From DATLXH01 sp035576005 (GTDB taxonomy: Bacteria; Acidobacteriota; Thermoanaerobaculia; Gp7-AA8): a DNA stretch of 38,691 bases. Location: positions 1 to 38,691 of the forward strand of contig DATLXH010000120.1 of NCBI GenBank assembly GCA_035576005.1. Direction: 5' to 3'. The translations under genes and the position numbers were made by a program. The notes below the pieces were generated by a model, which was given only the letters and a program-made list of their open reading frames with translations, was not told the DNA's origin and did no database searches. The stretch's first letter is position 1. Every line of letters starts with the position of its first letter. Positions 17,826 to 26,292 of this stretch are shown one piece after another.

Positions 17826-18617
17826 ATGTCCTATGAAAACCTGGAAAATGTCCGCACAGAAATTCGCGATCAGATTCTTTTCGTGACGATCGATCGTCCC
17901 AAAGTGCTCAACGCACTCAATGCGCAGACGGTCGAAGAAATCGGACGCGTGTTCGATGACGCGCGTGACGATGACGCCGTCCGAGCGATCATCGTCACGG
18001 GTGGCGGGGAGAAGGCGTTCGTCGCCGGGGCGGACATCAATGAGCTGGCGAAGAAGACCCCGATGTCGGGGAAAGACACCTCGGAGCGAGGCCAGCAGAT
18101 CCTCTCGAGGATCGAGCGCTCCACCAAGCCGGTAATTGCCGCGATCAACGGTTTCGCTCTGGGCGGTGGATGCGAGATCGCCCTGGCTTGCCACATCCGT
18201 ATCGCATCTGACAAGGCCCAGATCGGCCTGCCGGAAGTCTCGCTTGGCATCATTCCGGGCTATGGGGGAACGCAGAGAATGGCGCGACTCCTTGGGAAAG
18301 CCAAAGCGCTGGAGCTCATCTGCACGGGCGATCGAATCAGTGCAGCAGAGGCTGAGAAGATCGGACTCGTCAACCGCGTCGTTCCCGCTGAAGATCTGAT
18401 GGCGAACGCCGAGGAGATGGCGCGAAAGATCATCTCCCGCTCACCCGTGGCCGTTCGTGCGGCGATCGAGGCGGTGAATAGCGGGAGTGAGATGCCGTTC
18501 GAAGAAGGTCAATTTCTGGAGGCAACGCTGTTCGGCCTCCTCTGCGCATCCGAAGATATGAAGGAAGGGATGAACGCCTTTCTGGAGAAACGTCCCGCGA
18601 AGTTCCCGGGGAAGTAG
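17826..18617 (+). CDS. Enoyl-CoA hydratase (crotonase family)
   Basis: A 263-residue crotonase that hydrates 2-enoyl-CoA to 3-hydroxyacyl-CoA. The oxyanion-hole segments AFVAGADINEL and ALGGGCEIALAC and the catalytic glutamates in GLPEVSLGIIPGYGGTQR (second Glu expected just upstream in the ALGGGCE block) fit a classical short-chain hydratase. The C-terminus EKRPAKFPGK is typical. GAGGAA lies about 8 nt upstream of the ATG. It follows the dehydrogenase gene and forms part of an acyl-CoA degradation set in this window. Confidence 0.95.
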   Translation: MSYENLENVRTEIRDQILFVTIDRPKVLNALNAQTVEEIGRVFDDARDDDAVRAIIVTGGGEKAFVAGADINELAKKTPMSGKDTSERGQQILSRIERSTKPVIAAINGFALGGGCEIALACHIRIASDKAQIGLPEVSLGIIPGYGGTQRMARLLGKAKALELICTGDRISAAEAEKIGLVNRVVPAEDLMANAEEMARKIISRSPVAVRAAIEAVNSGSEMPFEEGQFLEATLFGLLCASEDMKEGMNAFLEKRPAKFPGK

Positions 18618-18628
18618 GAGTGTTTTTT

Positions 18629-18819
18629 CCCCTCTCCCCGCGGGAGAGGGGCAGGGGTGAGGGTCTCACGCCTGAGCGAGGGTCGTGAAGCCTCGTTCCC
18701 GCGTGCTCTTATCAAAGGCCAGCTCGAGGCAGCTCAATTTCTTCAACAGACTCGCGAGCGCTGGAGAGGGACCTTCACCCGTCGCTCGACGCGCCACCCT
18801 CTTCTCGCGGGGAGAGGGG
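18629..18819. repeat. Family E REP units
   Basis: A hairpin CCCCTCTCCCC/GGGAGAGGGG at 18629-18651 and an inverted related unit at 18797-18819 bracket about 145 bases of unremarkable sequence. They fill most of the 280-base gap between the hydratase gene and the HMGL-like gene. The T6 run at 18623-18628 precedes the hairpin on the plus strand, so the minus-strand transcript would read a hairpin followed by an A-run complement; a terminator role is not supported on the plus strand. Confidence 0.75.
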
Positions 18820-18897
18820 GAGGAACGGCCGCGCTGACGCGCCTTTACATGGCGGAATTCAGTGGCGGAGTCAGCGTTTTCCAGACACGAGGGAACG

Positions 18898-20145
18898 ATG
18901 AACGAGAACATCGAGGAGTTGATTTACGACTGGAACGCGAACGGGGATCAGGCAATCCGTCCGTCCGGCAGAATTGAGCTCAACGACGAAACACTCCGCG
19001 ACGGTCTGCAGTCACCCTCGGTGACGGATCCTCAGCTGGAAGAGAAGGTCAGAATCCTTCATTTCATGAACAACCTCGGGATCAACGCGGCCGACATCGG
19101 ATTGCCGGGCGCGGGCCCCCACGTGCAGCGTTCTGTTGAGCGGCTCGCCCGTGAGATCGTCGATCAGAAGATGAACATCGCCGCGAACTGCGCTGCCCGC
19201 ACCCACGAGAACGACATCCGGCCGATCGCCGAGATTTCGCAGCGGGTCGGTATCCCCATCGAAGCATGCACGTTCATCGGCTCGTCTCCCATTCGTCAGT
19301 TCGCTGAGGGGTGGGACATCGACTGGCTGGTCCAGCAGTCGAGCAAGGCCGTTCGATTCGCAGTGGCGGAAGGTCTCCCGGTCATGTTCGTCACGGAAGA
19401 TACGACTCGCGCGAAACCAGAGGATGTCGAGAAGCTCTACACAGCCGCCATGGAAGCAGGCGCGATGCGGGTCTGCGTGTGCGACACAGTGGGACATTCA
19501 ACGCCCTGGGGCGTGAAGAACCTGATCCGATTTGTCAAAGGCGTGGTTCAACGCGTAAACCCCGACGTGAAGATCGACTGGCACGGGCACTCGGACCGAG
19601 GGCTGGGGGTCATCAATTCGATTGCCGCACTGGAAGCAGGCGCTGAACGGATTCATGGCTGTGCGCTCGGGATCGGTGAGCGGGTAGGGAACACACCGCT
19701 CGATCTCCTGATGGTGAATCTGAAGTTGATGGGATGGATCGACAACGATCTGACGACGATGCCGGAGTACGTCCGTTTCGTCTCGGACGTAACGAAGGTT
19801 CCACTGATCGATCAGTATCCTGTTTTCGGTCGCGACGCGTTTCGGACTGGCACCGGCGTCCACGCCGCAGCGATCATCAAAGCGAAGAAGAAGGGGAGTG
19901 AGTGGCTCGCAGATCGCGTCTACTCAGGCGTTCCCGCGGGACTGTTTGGCCTGCAGCAGGTCATTGAAGTGGGACCGATGTGCGGGCTCTCAAACGTCGT
20001 CTACTGGCTCTCCGTCAACGGCTATTCTGAAAGTGAAGAGCTGGCGCAGGTTATCTTCGCGAAGGCGAAAGCGTCGAACCGGATCCTTACGGACCTCGAG
20101 CTCCATGAGGCGGCAAGAAGCTTCCAGGAGAAAGCGACGGCCTGA
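18898..20145 (+). CDS. HMGL-like (DRE-TIM) carbon-carbon lyase/synthase, 2-isopropylmalate synthase-like
   Basis: A 415-residue TIM-barrel enzyme of the group that includes isopropylmalate synthase, homocitrate synthase and HMG-CoA lyase. The metal and catalytic signature is NDETLRDGLQ near residue 28, and the metal-binding His pair is in DWHGHSDRG. The family's glycine-rich block GCALGIGERVGNTPLD follows. There is no C-terminal leucine-feedback domain of classical LeuA. The ATG is supported by GAGGGA 4-5 nt upstream. Position beside beta-oxidation genes and away from leuBCD suggests a role other than leucine synthesis; substrate unknown. Confidence 0.85.
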   Translation: MNENIEELIYDWNANGDQAIRPSGRIELNDETLRDGLQSPSVTDPQLEEKVRILHFMNNLGINAADIGLPGAGPHVQRSVERLAREIVDQKMNIAANCAARTHENDIRPIAEISQRVGIPIEACTFIGSSPIRQFAEGWDIDWLVQQSSKAVRFAVAEGLPVMFVTEDTTRAKPEDVEKLYTAAMEAGAMRVCVCDTVGHSTPWGVKNLIRFVKGVVQRVNPDVKIDWHGHSDRGLGVINSIAALEAGAERIHGCALGIGERVGNTPLDLLMVNLKLMGWIDNDLTTMPEYVRFVSDVTKVPLIDQYPVFGRDAFRTGTGVHAAAIIKAKKKGSEWLADRVYSGVPAGLFGLQQVIEVGPMCGLSNVVYWLSVNGYSESEELAQVIFAKAKASNRILTDLELHEAARSFQEKATA

Positions 20146-20176
20146 GGCAGCGCAGATCGTCGCGTTCGCCAGCGGC

Positions 20177-20614
20177 TTATCGTTCCGACAATTGCTTGAG
20201 CTTGAGTAGTGCCTTGGGCCAGGTATCCTCGAACATCTTTCGGTACGCGTCGGGGATGTCCATCTCCACCGACAGTTCAGTGACGCCCCCGCCTTCTTTG
20301 AAGGTGTAGTTTTCTCGAGCACCGGAAAACGCTGCCGCCCCTTCACTTTCCATGTCATCAACGCCGTTCTTGGTGAACCCGAGGTGCTCGATGGAGACAA
20401 ACTCATGCAGCCTGTTGTCCGCAATCCTCGAGACCATCCCACTTCGATCGGGACCCATGAACCGGATTGCGCTCCCTTGTTCCCAGCTACCTTCATAGTA
20501 CGACCCTTCAAAAAACGCGCTGGTCCACTCCCGATAGGTTTCGTCATCCAGCATCGTGTTCCAGACGCGCTCTTTCGAGGCGTTGATCTTTGTCGAGAAA
20601 TGAACTTTTTCCAT
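20177..20614 (-). CDS. SRPBCC (AHSA1-like) domain protein
   Basis: A 145-residue START-like fold protein. It begins EKVHFSTKINASKERVWNTM, the usual first strand and helix, then has TYREWTSAFFEGSYYEGSW and ends with a long C-terminal helix (MFEDTWPKALLKLKQLSE). Such proteins bind hydrophobic ligands or act as chaperone activators; function cannot be assigned further. Start at 20612-20614 has GGGAG 5-6 nt upstream. The frame stays open to 20827 only because it reads the antisense of the tRNA gene. It converges with the HMGL-like gene (31-nt gap). Confidence 0.85.
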   Translation of the reverse strand: MEKVHFSTKINASKERVWNTMLDDETYREWTSAFFEGSYYEGSWEQGSAIRFMGPDRSGMVSRIADNRLHEFVSIEHLGFTKNGVDDMESEGAAAFSGARENYTFKEGGGVTELSVEMDIPDAYRKMFEDTWPKALLKLKQLSER

Positions 20615-20684
20615 ATCGGCTCCCGGGCGTATTAGGGCCCAATGTTTCGCTCTTCGTGGTCTGGTCGCGGGAAAGACGCGGCAG

Positions 20685-20714
20685 TGTAGAAGCCACGAAG
20701 CCCTGTTGTATACT
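20685..20714 (+). promoter_or_regulatory. Probable promoter of tRNA-Leu
   Basis: A perfect-looking -10 TATACT at 20709-20714 with a weak -35 (TGTAGA, 20685-20690; 18-nt spacer). The tRNA starts 13 nt after the -10 box. It is only a motif match. Confidence 0.55.
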
Positions 20715-20726
20715 TCAAAAAGGTTT

Positions 20727-20813
20727 GCCCGAGTGGCGAAATCGGTAGACGCAGCAGACTCAAAATCTGCCGTTCTCACGGACATGCCGGTTCGATTCCG
20801 GCCTCGGGCACCA
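20727..20813 (+). tRNA. tRNA-Leu(CAA)
   Basis: An 87-nt class II tRNA with encoded CCA end. The acceptor stem is GCCCGAG (20727-20733) with CTCGGGC (20803-20809), then A and CCA. The anticodon arm is GCAGA-CTCAAAA-TCTGC, giving anticodon CAA (reads UUG). A long variable arm (CGTTCTCACGGACATG region) and the T-loop GGTTCGATTCC are both present. It lies alone between the SRPBCC gene and the protease gene. Confidence 0.97.
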
Positions 20814-20989
20814 GCTCCCCGGATCACCGTCGCCCGTGTGGGATTAGCTTTTGGCGCGTGAGATTAAATCTGGACTGCTTCCGTTCTGAATTACGCGCCA
20901 CGAGTCAGCTGACACCATGGTCAGCTCCACTGCCAGTGCCCCCGTTCCTCCCCGGAGAATGCGCGGGACCTCTCAACCGTTCTTTGCGT

Positions 20990-23467
20990 GTGCGCTCAAT
21001 CATCTTGCCTGTCGCAACCCCCAGGGACTGCACCCGATGGTTTTTCCCTGTATGCCTGATTTTTCTCGTGGCGCTGGTCTCGAGTTTCACAGAGACCGCC
21101 TACGCAGCGGAGGATCGCAAGCCCGTAACACCAGGCGACGCGCGGTACTTTATTCTCGAGGCGCAGCGCAATCTCGCCGCCTTCGACAAGGAAGATCTCG
21201 GGTCGCGTGGTTGCCGGGTTCTGGCTCCCCTCGGTGACCGACGCTATCTTGCTCGCTGTGACGGACTCGAAAGCAGCGTTGAGCTGGACTCGCCGCTGGT
21301 CCTGAATCTGGAGTCGATTTCTCCGGAGAGAAAGCTCAGCGCTTCGGCTCGACACGAGATGGAGTCTCTTCGCCCGACGGTAACTCTGCGTGTCCTCTTC
21401 CAGCCTGACGTGACAGTCGGCGATGCCGAGGAGACTCTCGTGCGGGCAGGGGCAAGAGCGAAGCAGATGTTCGTTCACGCGTTTGAAACGCCGCATATGC
21501 TCACTGCCCTGGTACCTCGAAGTGCGATCCCGCTCCTGCAGGCATCACCGTCAGTTCTGAGCATCGCCGGTCGCCCTCCCCGCATCAAGAGCATGAACGC
21601 GACAGCGGCGTCGCTTTCGAGCGTGACGCCTTTGTTGGAGGCGCCCTATGGTCTGTCCGGTCGCGGCGTCGTCGCGTCGATGTATGACCTCGGAGGAGTC
21701 GATCGGACTCACCTCGAGTACAACGGGCGTCTAACAGGTCACAGCAACGAGCCGGTCCTCAGTCATCCGACCCATGTTGCAGGAACTCTGGGTGCCAGCG
21801 GCATGACCGTGGAAGCAAGAGGGATGGCGCCCGCTGTAACGATGCATTTTTTTGCGGCGGATCTCGACTTCGTCGATCGCAAGCGAGCCGACTTCACTAC
21901 CTATTCGGTCTCCGCGGATAACAACTCCTGGGGCTTTGTTCATGGGTGGGATTTCGAGAACAGCACGAGTCGCCACGTCTGGTATGGCGACACGCTGGGC
22001 GCCTATGACTTTTACACTGGCGGGCTGGATGCTTTGACGCGTCAGCGCAACACGCTCATTGTTTATGCCGGCGGCAATGACAACAACGATACCGGTCCGC
22101 AGAGCGCGCCCTTCGTTCATTATCACCTCGGCGCTGACGACGAGATCGAGACGAAGAAGTATTGCTTTTCCACCATTGCGACCGCACAGGACTGTCCGGT
22201 CGCTCCAACGTGCGATGTATGCGAAACCACGCGCCATAAGGGCGACGGCCCTTTCGGCTCTGTCGGATCGCCCTCTATCTCCAAGAACGTGATCTCGGTC
22301 GGCTCGGTGAATTCGAGCAAGTCAATCGCCAGTTACTCTTCGCGTGGTCCGACGCTGGACGGCAGGATCAAGCCCGATCTCGTCGCTAAGGGTGACGGTC
22401 TTTTTTCCACGGCACCAAACAGCCGCTACCAGACGATGTTCGGTACATCCATGGCCGCTCCGGTAGTCACTGGGATCTCGGTTCTTGTGACAGAGGAGTG
22501 GCGAAGGAGCATGGGAGGGGCCGTTCTTTCTCCCGCGATTCTCAAGACGTTGCTGATCGCAGGCGCCGAGGACCTCGGGAATCCAGGACCCGACTACACG
22601 TACGGCTTCGGGCTGGTCAACGCGAAGAGCTCGGTTGACCTGGTACGTGATGACTCCGGGAATCGCGTGCGGATCGAGACGGGCAGCATCGAACAGGGTG
22701 GCAGAGTCGAGATCCCGCTCAGCCTCCGGGCGTCGAGGAATCTCCGAGTCGTATTGGGGTGGAGCGATCCTGAAAAGCTGGTGCTGTTCGGAGATCTGAG
22801 CAAGTCGCCCACGCTCATCAACGACCTCGATCTGAAGCTCGTGACTCCGTCGGGCGGGGAAATTCTGCCGTATGTCCTCGACCCTGTCTCTCCGGGAACG
22901 GTGGCTGCGAGAGGCATCAACGTGCGGGACAATACGGAAGAAATTGAGCTCATGGCGGCACCTGCCGGGGCCTACAAGGTGGTTGTGAGCGGCTCCTCGA
23001 TTGCGTCCGGACCGCAATCGTATGCGGTGGTGACCAGCGGGAACTTTGGAAATGCTGCGACGGCGTGCAGAGACGACAACGAACCGAACAACAGCGAGTC
23101 TCAGGCGATCCCGCTCCTGAATGGCCAGAGGGCGAGTGCCAGTACCTGCGTGCCGGGCGATGTCGACTTCTACAGGTTGACTGTCAATCGATCGGGAGCT
23201 GTCGCGATCGTCGTCTCCGCCGGCGACGCTCCACTTCGCGTTACGTTGAGCGCAGCGGGGACTGCGACTGTCGTCGATGTATCTGCTCGATCGAGTCAAA
23301 CGGTGTCATTGCCGATTGGAACCGGGACAGGTCAAACCATCGCCGACACGAACGTCTTCGTGAAGATCGAGCCAGTCGGCGGTGTGGGTGAAGACGCACG
23401 CTACTCGATTCTCCCGACGTTTCGGTTCGCCGCCCCGCCGAGAACGCGAGCCACGCGGCGGCGCTGA
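20990..23467 (+). CDS. Secreted subtilisin-like serine protease (S8) with C-terminal PPC-like domain
   Basis: A secreted peptidase of about 825 residues. A hydrophobic signal segment (WFFPVCLIFLVALVSSFTETAYA, split as WFFPVCLIFLVA and LVSSFTETAYA) is followed by a pro-region, then the S8 domain: Asp in SMYDLGGVDRTH (about 21680), His in HPTHVAGTLGASG (about 21770) and Ser in FGTSMAAPVVTG (about 22440). After the catalytic domain come a beta-sandwich (about 22660-23040) and a PPC-like domain (DDNEPNNSESQAIPL ... GDVDFYRL). The start is uncertain: GTG 20990 gives a normal signal peptide, while the frame is open to GTG 20858; no clear ribosome site supports either. Likely role is extracellular protein degradation. 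Confidence 0.88.
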   Translation: MRSIILPVATPRDCTRWFFPVCLIFLVALVSSFTETAYAAEDRKPVTPGDARYFILEAQRNLAAFDKEDLGSRGCRVLAPLGDRRYLARCDGLESSVELDSPLVLNLESISPERKLSASARHEMESLRPTVTLRVLFQPDVTVGDAEETLVRAGARAKQMFVHAFETPHMLTALVPRSAIPLLQASPSVLSIAGRPPRIKSMNATAASLSSVTPLLEAPYGLSGRGVVASMYDLGGVDRTHLEYNGRLTGHSNEPVLSHPTHVAGTLGASGMTVEARGMAPAVTMHFFAADLDFVDRKRADFTTYSVSADNNSWGFVHGWDFENSTSRHVWYGDTLGAYDFYTGGLDALTRQRNTLIVYAGGNDNNDTGPQSAPFVHYHLGADDEIETKKYCFSTIATAQDCPVAPTCDVCETTRHKGDGPFGSVGSPSISKNVISVGSVNSSKSIASYSSRGPTLDGRIKPDLVAKGDGLFSTAPNSRYQTMFGTSMAAPVVTGISVLVTEEWRRSMGGAVLSPAILKTLLIAGAEDLGNPGPDYTYGFGLVNAKSSVDLVRDDSGNRVRIETGSIEQGGRVEIPLSLRASRNLRVVLGWSDPEKLVLFGDLSKSPTLINDLDLKLVTPSGGEILPYVLDPVSPGTVAARGINVRDNTEEIELMAAPAGAYKVVVSGSSIASGPQSYAVVTSGNFGNAATACRDDNEPNNSESQAIPLLNGQRASASTCVPGDVDFYRLTVNRSGAVAIVVSAGDAPLRVTLSAAGTATVVDVSARSSQTVSLPIGTGTGQTIADTNVFVKIEPVGGVGEDARYSILPTFRFAAPPRTRATRRR

Positions 23468-23479
23468 GGGTTTTGTCAT

Positions 23480-23700
23480 GCCCGCGTTTCCCCCAGACCT
23501 TCGCCGCGAGGCAACGGATACCGGCTGTCTGCTTCGTTGCACAACGAAACGCCCAAGCGAGGAGTGTCGCGTGACGACAAGAGTGTCTGTCCTACATGCG
23601 CGTGTGGGACAGACAGTCTTGTCTGTCGAGCGACACTCCTGTTTTATGGCAAGGACCACTCTTCGCCTCCTCACGACGAATCTATGTGAGAAATGCGGGC
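23480..23700. repeat. Family A element carrying a family D insert
   Basis: The left arm (23480-23545: GCCCGCGTTTC, then ACCTTCGCCGCGAGGCAACG and GCTTCGTTGCAC) and right terminus (GTGAGAAATGCGGG, to 23699) are family A. In place of the usual interior lies a family D element at 23560-23640. It fills the 317-base gap 23468-23784; the remaining bases hold only the ribosome site of the next gene. Confidence 0.82.
23560..23640. repeat. Family D inverted repeat nested in family A (copy 3)
   Basis: Outer inverted ends AGGAGTGTCGC (23560-23570) and GCGACACTCCT (23630-23640) are perfect complements. Inside, ACAAGAGTGTCTGTCCTAC and GGGACAGACAGTCTTGTCTG match the copies at 3594 and 7490. Confidence 0.8.
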
Positions 23701-23784
23701 TGCGCTTTCCGATCCGATAAGATCGTCGTTGGACACAACGCAGTTCGCGAGCGACGAGCTCCGGGCGGCGAGGGGAAACGATTG

Positions 23785-24573
23785 ATGGACTACAAAACTC
23801 TTCTGGTGGAGCAGCGTGGGGTTGCACTCCACGTGATGCTCAACCGCCCCGATGTTCACAACGCGTTTAACGACGAGCTCATCCGCGAGGCCGTGGATCT
23901 TTTCTCGACTCTCGAACAAACGAGAGGTGTGCGCGCAGTCGTCCTTCGCGGAGGTGGGCAGAACTTCTGTGCAGGCGCGGACCTGAACTGGATGGCGAAG
24001 ATGGTTTCGTATGGCCGGCAGGAAAACATACGCGATGCATCTCTGCTGGCAAAAATGTTCGCGGTGATCGATGAGTGTCCGATCCCTGTAATCGGACGGA
24101 TTCAGGGCGCGGCGATCGGCGGCGGCGTGGGACTCGTTGCCGTATGCGACATAGCAATCTCGATGGAGAGCTCGAAGTTTGGCCTCTCCGAAGTCAAACT
24201 GGGGATCCTGCCTGCCGTGATTTCACCTTATGTAATCGGAAAGATCGGTGCATCACACGCGCGCGCCTTGTTCCTCACGGGCGAGCGATTCTCTGCGGCT
24301 CGTGCACTGTCGATCGGCTTGGTGCATCGTCTGGCTGCGACTGACGAGGAGCTGGACTCCGCTGTGGACGAGACCGTGGCCGGCCTGACGTCCTCTGGTC
24401 CCGAGGCGGTCGCAGAATGCAAGAAACTGATCGACTTCGTCGCTTCGAACGATCGAGCGGAATCGATTCCTTACACGATCGAGGCGATCTCACAACGACG
24501 AGTATCAGCCGAGGGACAGGAGGGGATGTCAGCATTCCTGAGAAAGGAAAAACCTGAATGGACCGGGCGATGA
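23785..24573 (+). CDS. Enoyl-CoA hydratase/isomerase family, methylglutaconyl-CoA hydratase-like
   Basis: A 262-residue crotonase. Oxyanion-hole segments are NFCAGADLNWM and AAIGGGVGLVAVCD; the sequence KFGLSEVKLGILPAVISPYV is the pattern seen in methylglutaconyl-CoA hydratases of leucine breakdown (LiuC/AUH group). It overlaps the start of a biotin carboxylase gene by 16 nt, and the pair fits the leucine pathway, in which methylcrotonyl-CoA carboxylase makes the hydratase's substrate. The start ATG 23785 has GAGGGG about 10 nt upstream; an open frame extends back through the repeat to 23596 but is not credible. Confidence 0.9.
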   Translation: MDYKTLLVEQRGVALHVMLNRPDVHNAFNDELIREAVDLFSTLEQTRGVRAVVLRGGGQNFCAGADLNWMAKMVSYGRQENIRDASLLAKMFAVIDECPIPVIGRIQGAAIGGGVGLVAVCDIAISMESSKFGLSEVKLGILPAVISPYVIGKIGASHARALFLTGERFSAARALSIGLVHRLAATDEELDSAVDETVAGLTSSGPEAVAECKKLIDFVASNDRAESIPYTIEAISQRRVSAEGQEGMSAFLRKEKPEWTGR

Positions 24574-26045
24574 TCAGGCGGGTTCTGGTCGCGAATCGCG
24601 GTGAGATTGCAATACGGATCGCCCGGTCCTGTCGCGAGATGGGTATCGAGAGCGTCCTCGCGTCGTCGGAAGACGAGCTGAGCAGTTTCGCCGCGGGGTA
24701 CTTTGACGATGTCGTCTCGCTCGGCGAGGGGGACAGCAGGGAAACTTATCTCAATGTGTCGAGAGTCATCGACGCAGCGCGGGCGGCCGGGGCGGACGCG
24801 ATCCATCCGGGGTATGGATTTCTCTCCGAACGCGCGGCGCTGGCTTCCGCGTGCGAAGACGCAGGGATTGTCTTCATCGGTCCAGGTGCGGACGTTATCG
24901 AACTGATGGGCTCCAAGTCGGCTTCGCGACAGCTGATGACGCGGCTCGGTGTACCGGTTGTCCCAGGTTATGACGGGGAGGAGCAGGGACAGGATCGGAT
25001 GACTGAGGAGGCCGGGAAGATCGGGTTTCCATTGCTGGTGAAGGCGTCAGCCGGCGGCGGCGGAAAAGGGATGCGTGTGGTTCGCGACCCTGGAGGGCTC
25101 GTCGAGGCGCTCGATGCGGCGCGGCGTGAAGCAGGCAAGAGCTTCGGCAACGATCGGCTGCTGATGGAACGCTACATCGAGCAGCCGAGGCATGTCGAGT
25201 TTCAGGTGTTCGGCGATCGGCAGGGGTCGGTCGTCCATCTGTTCGAGCGTGACTGCTCGATCCAGCGGCGCCATCAGAAAGTGGTTGAGGAGACCCCGGC
25301 GCCGTTGTTCAGCCCGGAGCTCAGACAGAAAATGAGTGAGGCCGCGCTTGCCGCAGCTCGAGGGGTGGGGTACACGAACGCCGGGACCGTTGAATTCATC
25401 CTCGCCCCCGGTGGCGAGTTTTACTTCCTCGAGATGAACACCCGATTGCAGGTCGAGCATCCGATCACCGAGAGCGTCACCGGGACGGATCTGGTTCGCG
25501 CCCAGATCCGCGTGGCTGAAGGTCAGCCGCTTCCGTGGCGGCAGGAGGAGATCTTTCAGCGAGGTCATGCCGTCGAGTGCCGCATCTATGCGGAAGACGC
25601 GGAGAACGACTTTCTTCCACAAACCGGAACCATCACGACGTATCGCGAGCCATCAGGCCCGGGGATCCGCGTCGATGCGGGGGTCATGCGGGGGAGTGAG
25701 ATCACCATCAGATATGACCCGATGCTGGCGAAGCTGGTAGCCTGGGCGGAATCACGCGACGCCGCGATCGACCGGCTGGTGCGCGGCCTGCGGGAGTTCG
25801 TGGTGCTTGGCGTTACCACGAACCTTTCCTACCTGCGCCGCGTCGTGGATCACGAAGCATTCCGCGAGGGAAAGGTGCACACGGGATTTCTTGGAGAGCA
25901 TCGCGAGGCGCTTCGGAAGGAGCGGCCCGATGAGCTTGCAGCCATCGCTGCCGTACTCGCAGGCGTCATTCCAGCGGCGCGATCGCCGCATGTCTCCTCT
26001 TCCCTGCCATCGGTCTGGGACTCTCTTGGCGGCTGGAGCCCATGA
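24558..26045 (+). CDS. Biotin carboxylase subunit of an acyl-CoA carboxylase, lacking the biotin carrier domain
   Basis: A 495-residue ATP-grasp carboxylase that carboxylates biotin. N-terminal block RRVLVANRGEIAIRIARSCR, glycine-rich ATP loop KASAGGGGKGMR, and the signature EMNTRLQVEHPITESVTG are intact, as is the BC C-terminal domain to about residue 450. Methylcrotonyl- and propionyl-CoA carboxylase alpha chains continue with a BT domain and a biotin domain with an MKM motif; here the protein stops at DSLGGWSP, the point where the BT domain normally begins, and a family B repeat starts 12 nt later. So it is either a naturally free-standing subunit or a truncated alpha chain. ATG 24558 has AAGGA 9 nt upstream; ATG 24570 overlaps the previous stop as ATGA and is equally possible. 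Confidence 0.9.
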   Translation: MDRAMIRRVLVANRGEIAIRIARSCREMGIESVLASSEDELSSFAAGYFDDVVSLGEGDSRETYLNVSRVIDAARAAGADAIHPGYGFLSERAALASACEDAGIVFIGPGADVIELMGSKSASRQLMTRLGVPVVPGYDGEEQGQDRMTEEAGKIGFPLLVKASAGGGGKGMRVVRDPGGLVEALDAARREAGKSFGNDRLLMERYIEQPRHVEFQVFGDRQGSVVHLFERDCSIQRRHQKVVEETPAPLFSPELRQKMSEAALAAARGVGYTNAGTVEFILAPGGEFYFLEMNTRLQVEHPITESVTGTDLVRAQIRVAEGQPLPWRQEEIFQRGHAVECRIYAEDAENDFLPQTGTITTYREPSGPGIRVDAGVMRGSEITIRYDPMLAKLVAWAESRDAAIDRLVRGLREFVVLGVTTNLSYLRRVVDHEAFREGKVHTGFLGEHREALRKERPDELAAIAAVLAGVIPAARSPHVSSSLPSVWDSLGGWSP

Positions 26046-26057
26046 TCCAGTCATCGG

Positions 26058-26195
26058 GCGAAGCCTTTGGAGTGCGGCAGCCGCAGCTGCCGCTTTCCGT
26101 GTCCCATCGCGACGCCGTTCACATGATGCACGCCGATCGATCACGCGAGCTCGACACAAAAGCGGCAGCTGCGGAGCCGCACTCCAAAGCTTCGC
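26058..26195. repeat. Family B REPIN-like doublet (copy 2)
   Basis: A 138-bp element with the same inverted hairpin ends as 13827-13963 (GCGAAGC, TTTGGAGTGCGGCAGC, CGCAGCTGCCGC) but an unrelated interior. It begins 12 nt after the stop of the biotin carboxylase gene. Confidence 0.85.
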
Positions 26196-26292
26196 CCGCT
26201 CGTTTCGCACCTGCTGAAGCGTAGTGAACAGGCAAACCGATTGCCTACCCATGCGGTTGGTGATACACGTCCAGCGTACGGAGGAGCGAATC

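Noticed and set aside
20615..20827. Long N-terminal extension of the SRPBCC protein on the minus strand
   Set aside because: It reads the antisense of tRNA-Leu (the typical spurious peptide with ADFESAASTDFATRA) and lacks a ribosome site; ATG at 20614 has one.
22322..23299. 325-codon open frame antisense to the protease gene
   Set aside because: Shadow frame; Arg/His-rich composition and no motif.
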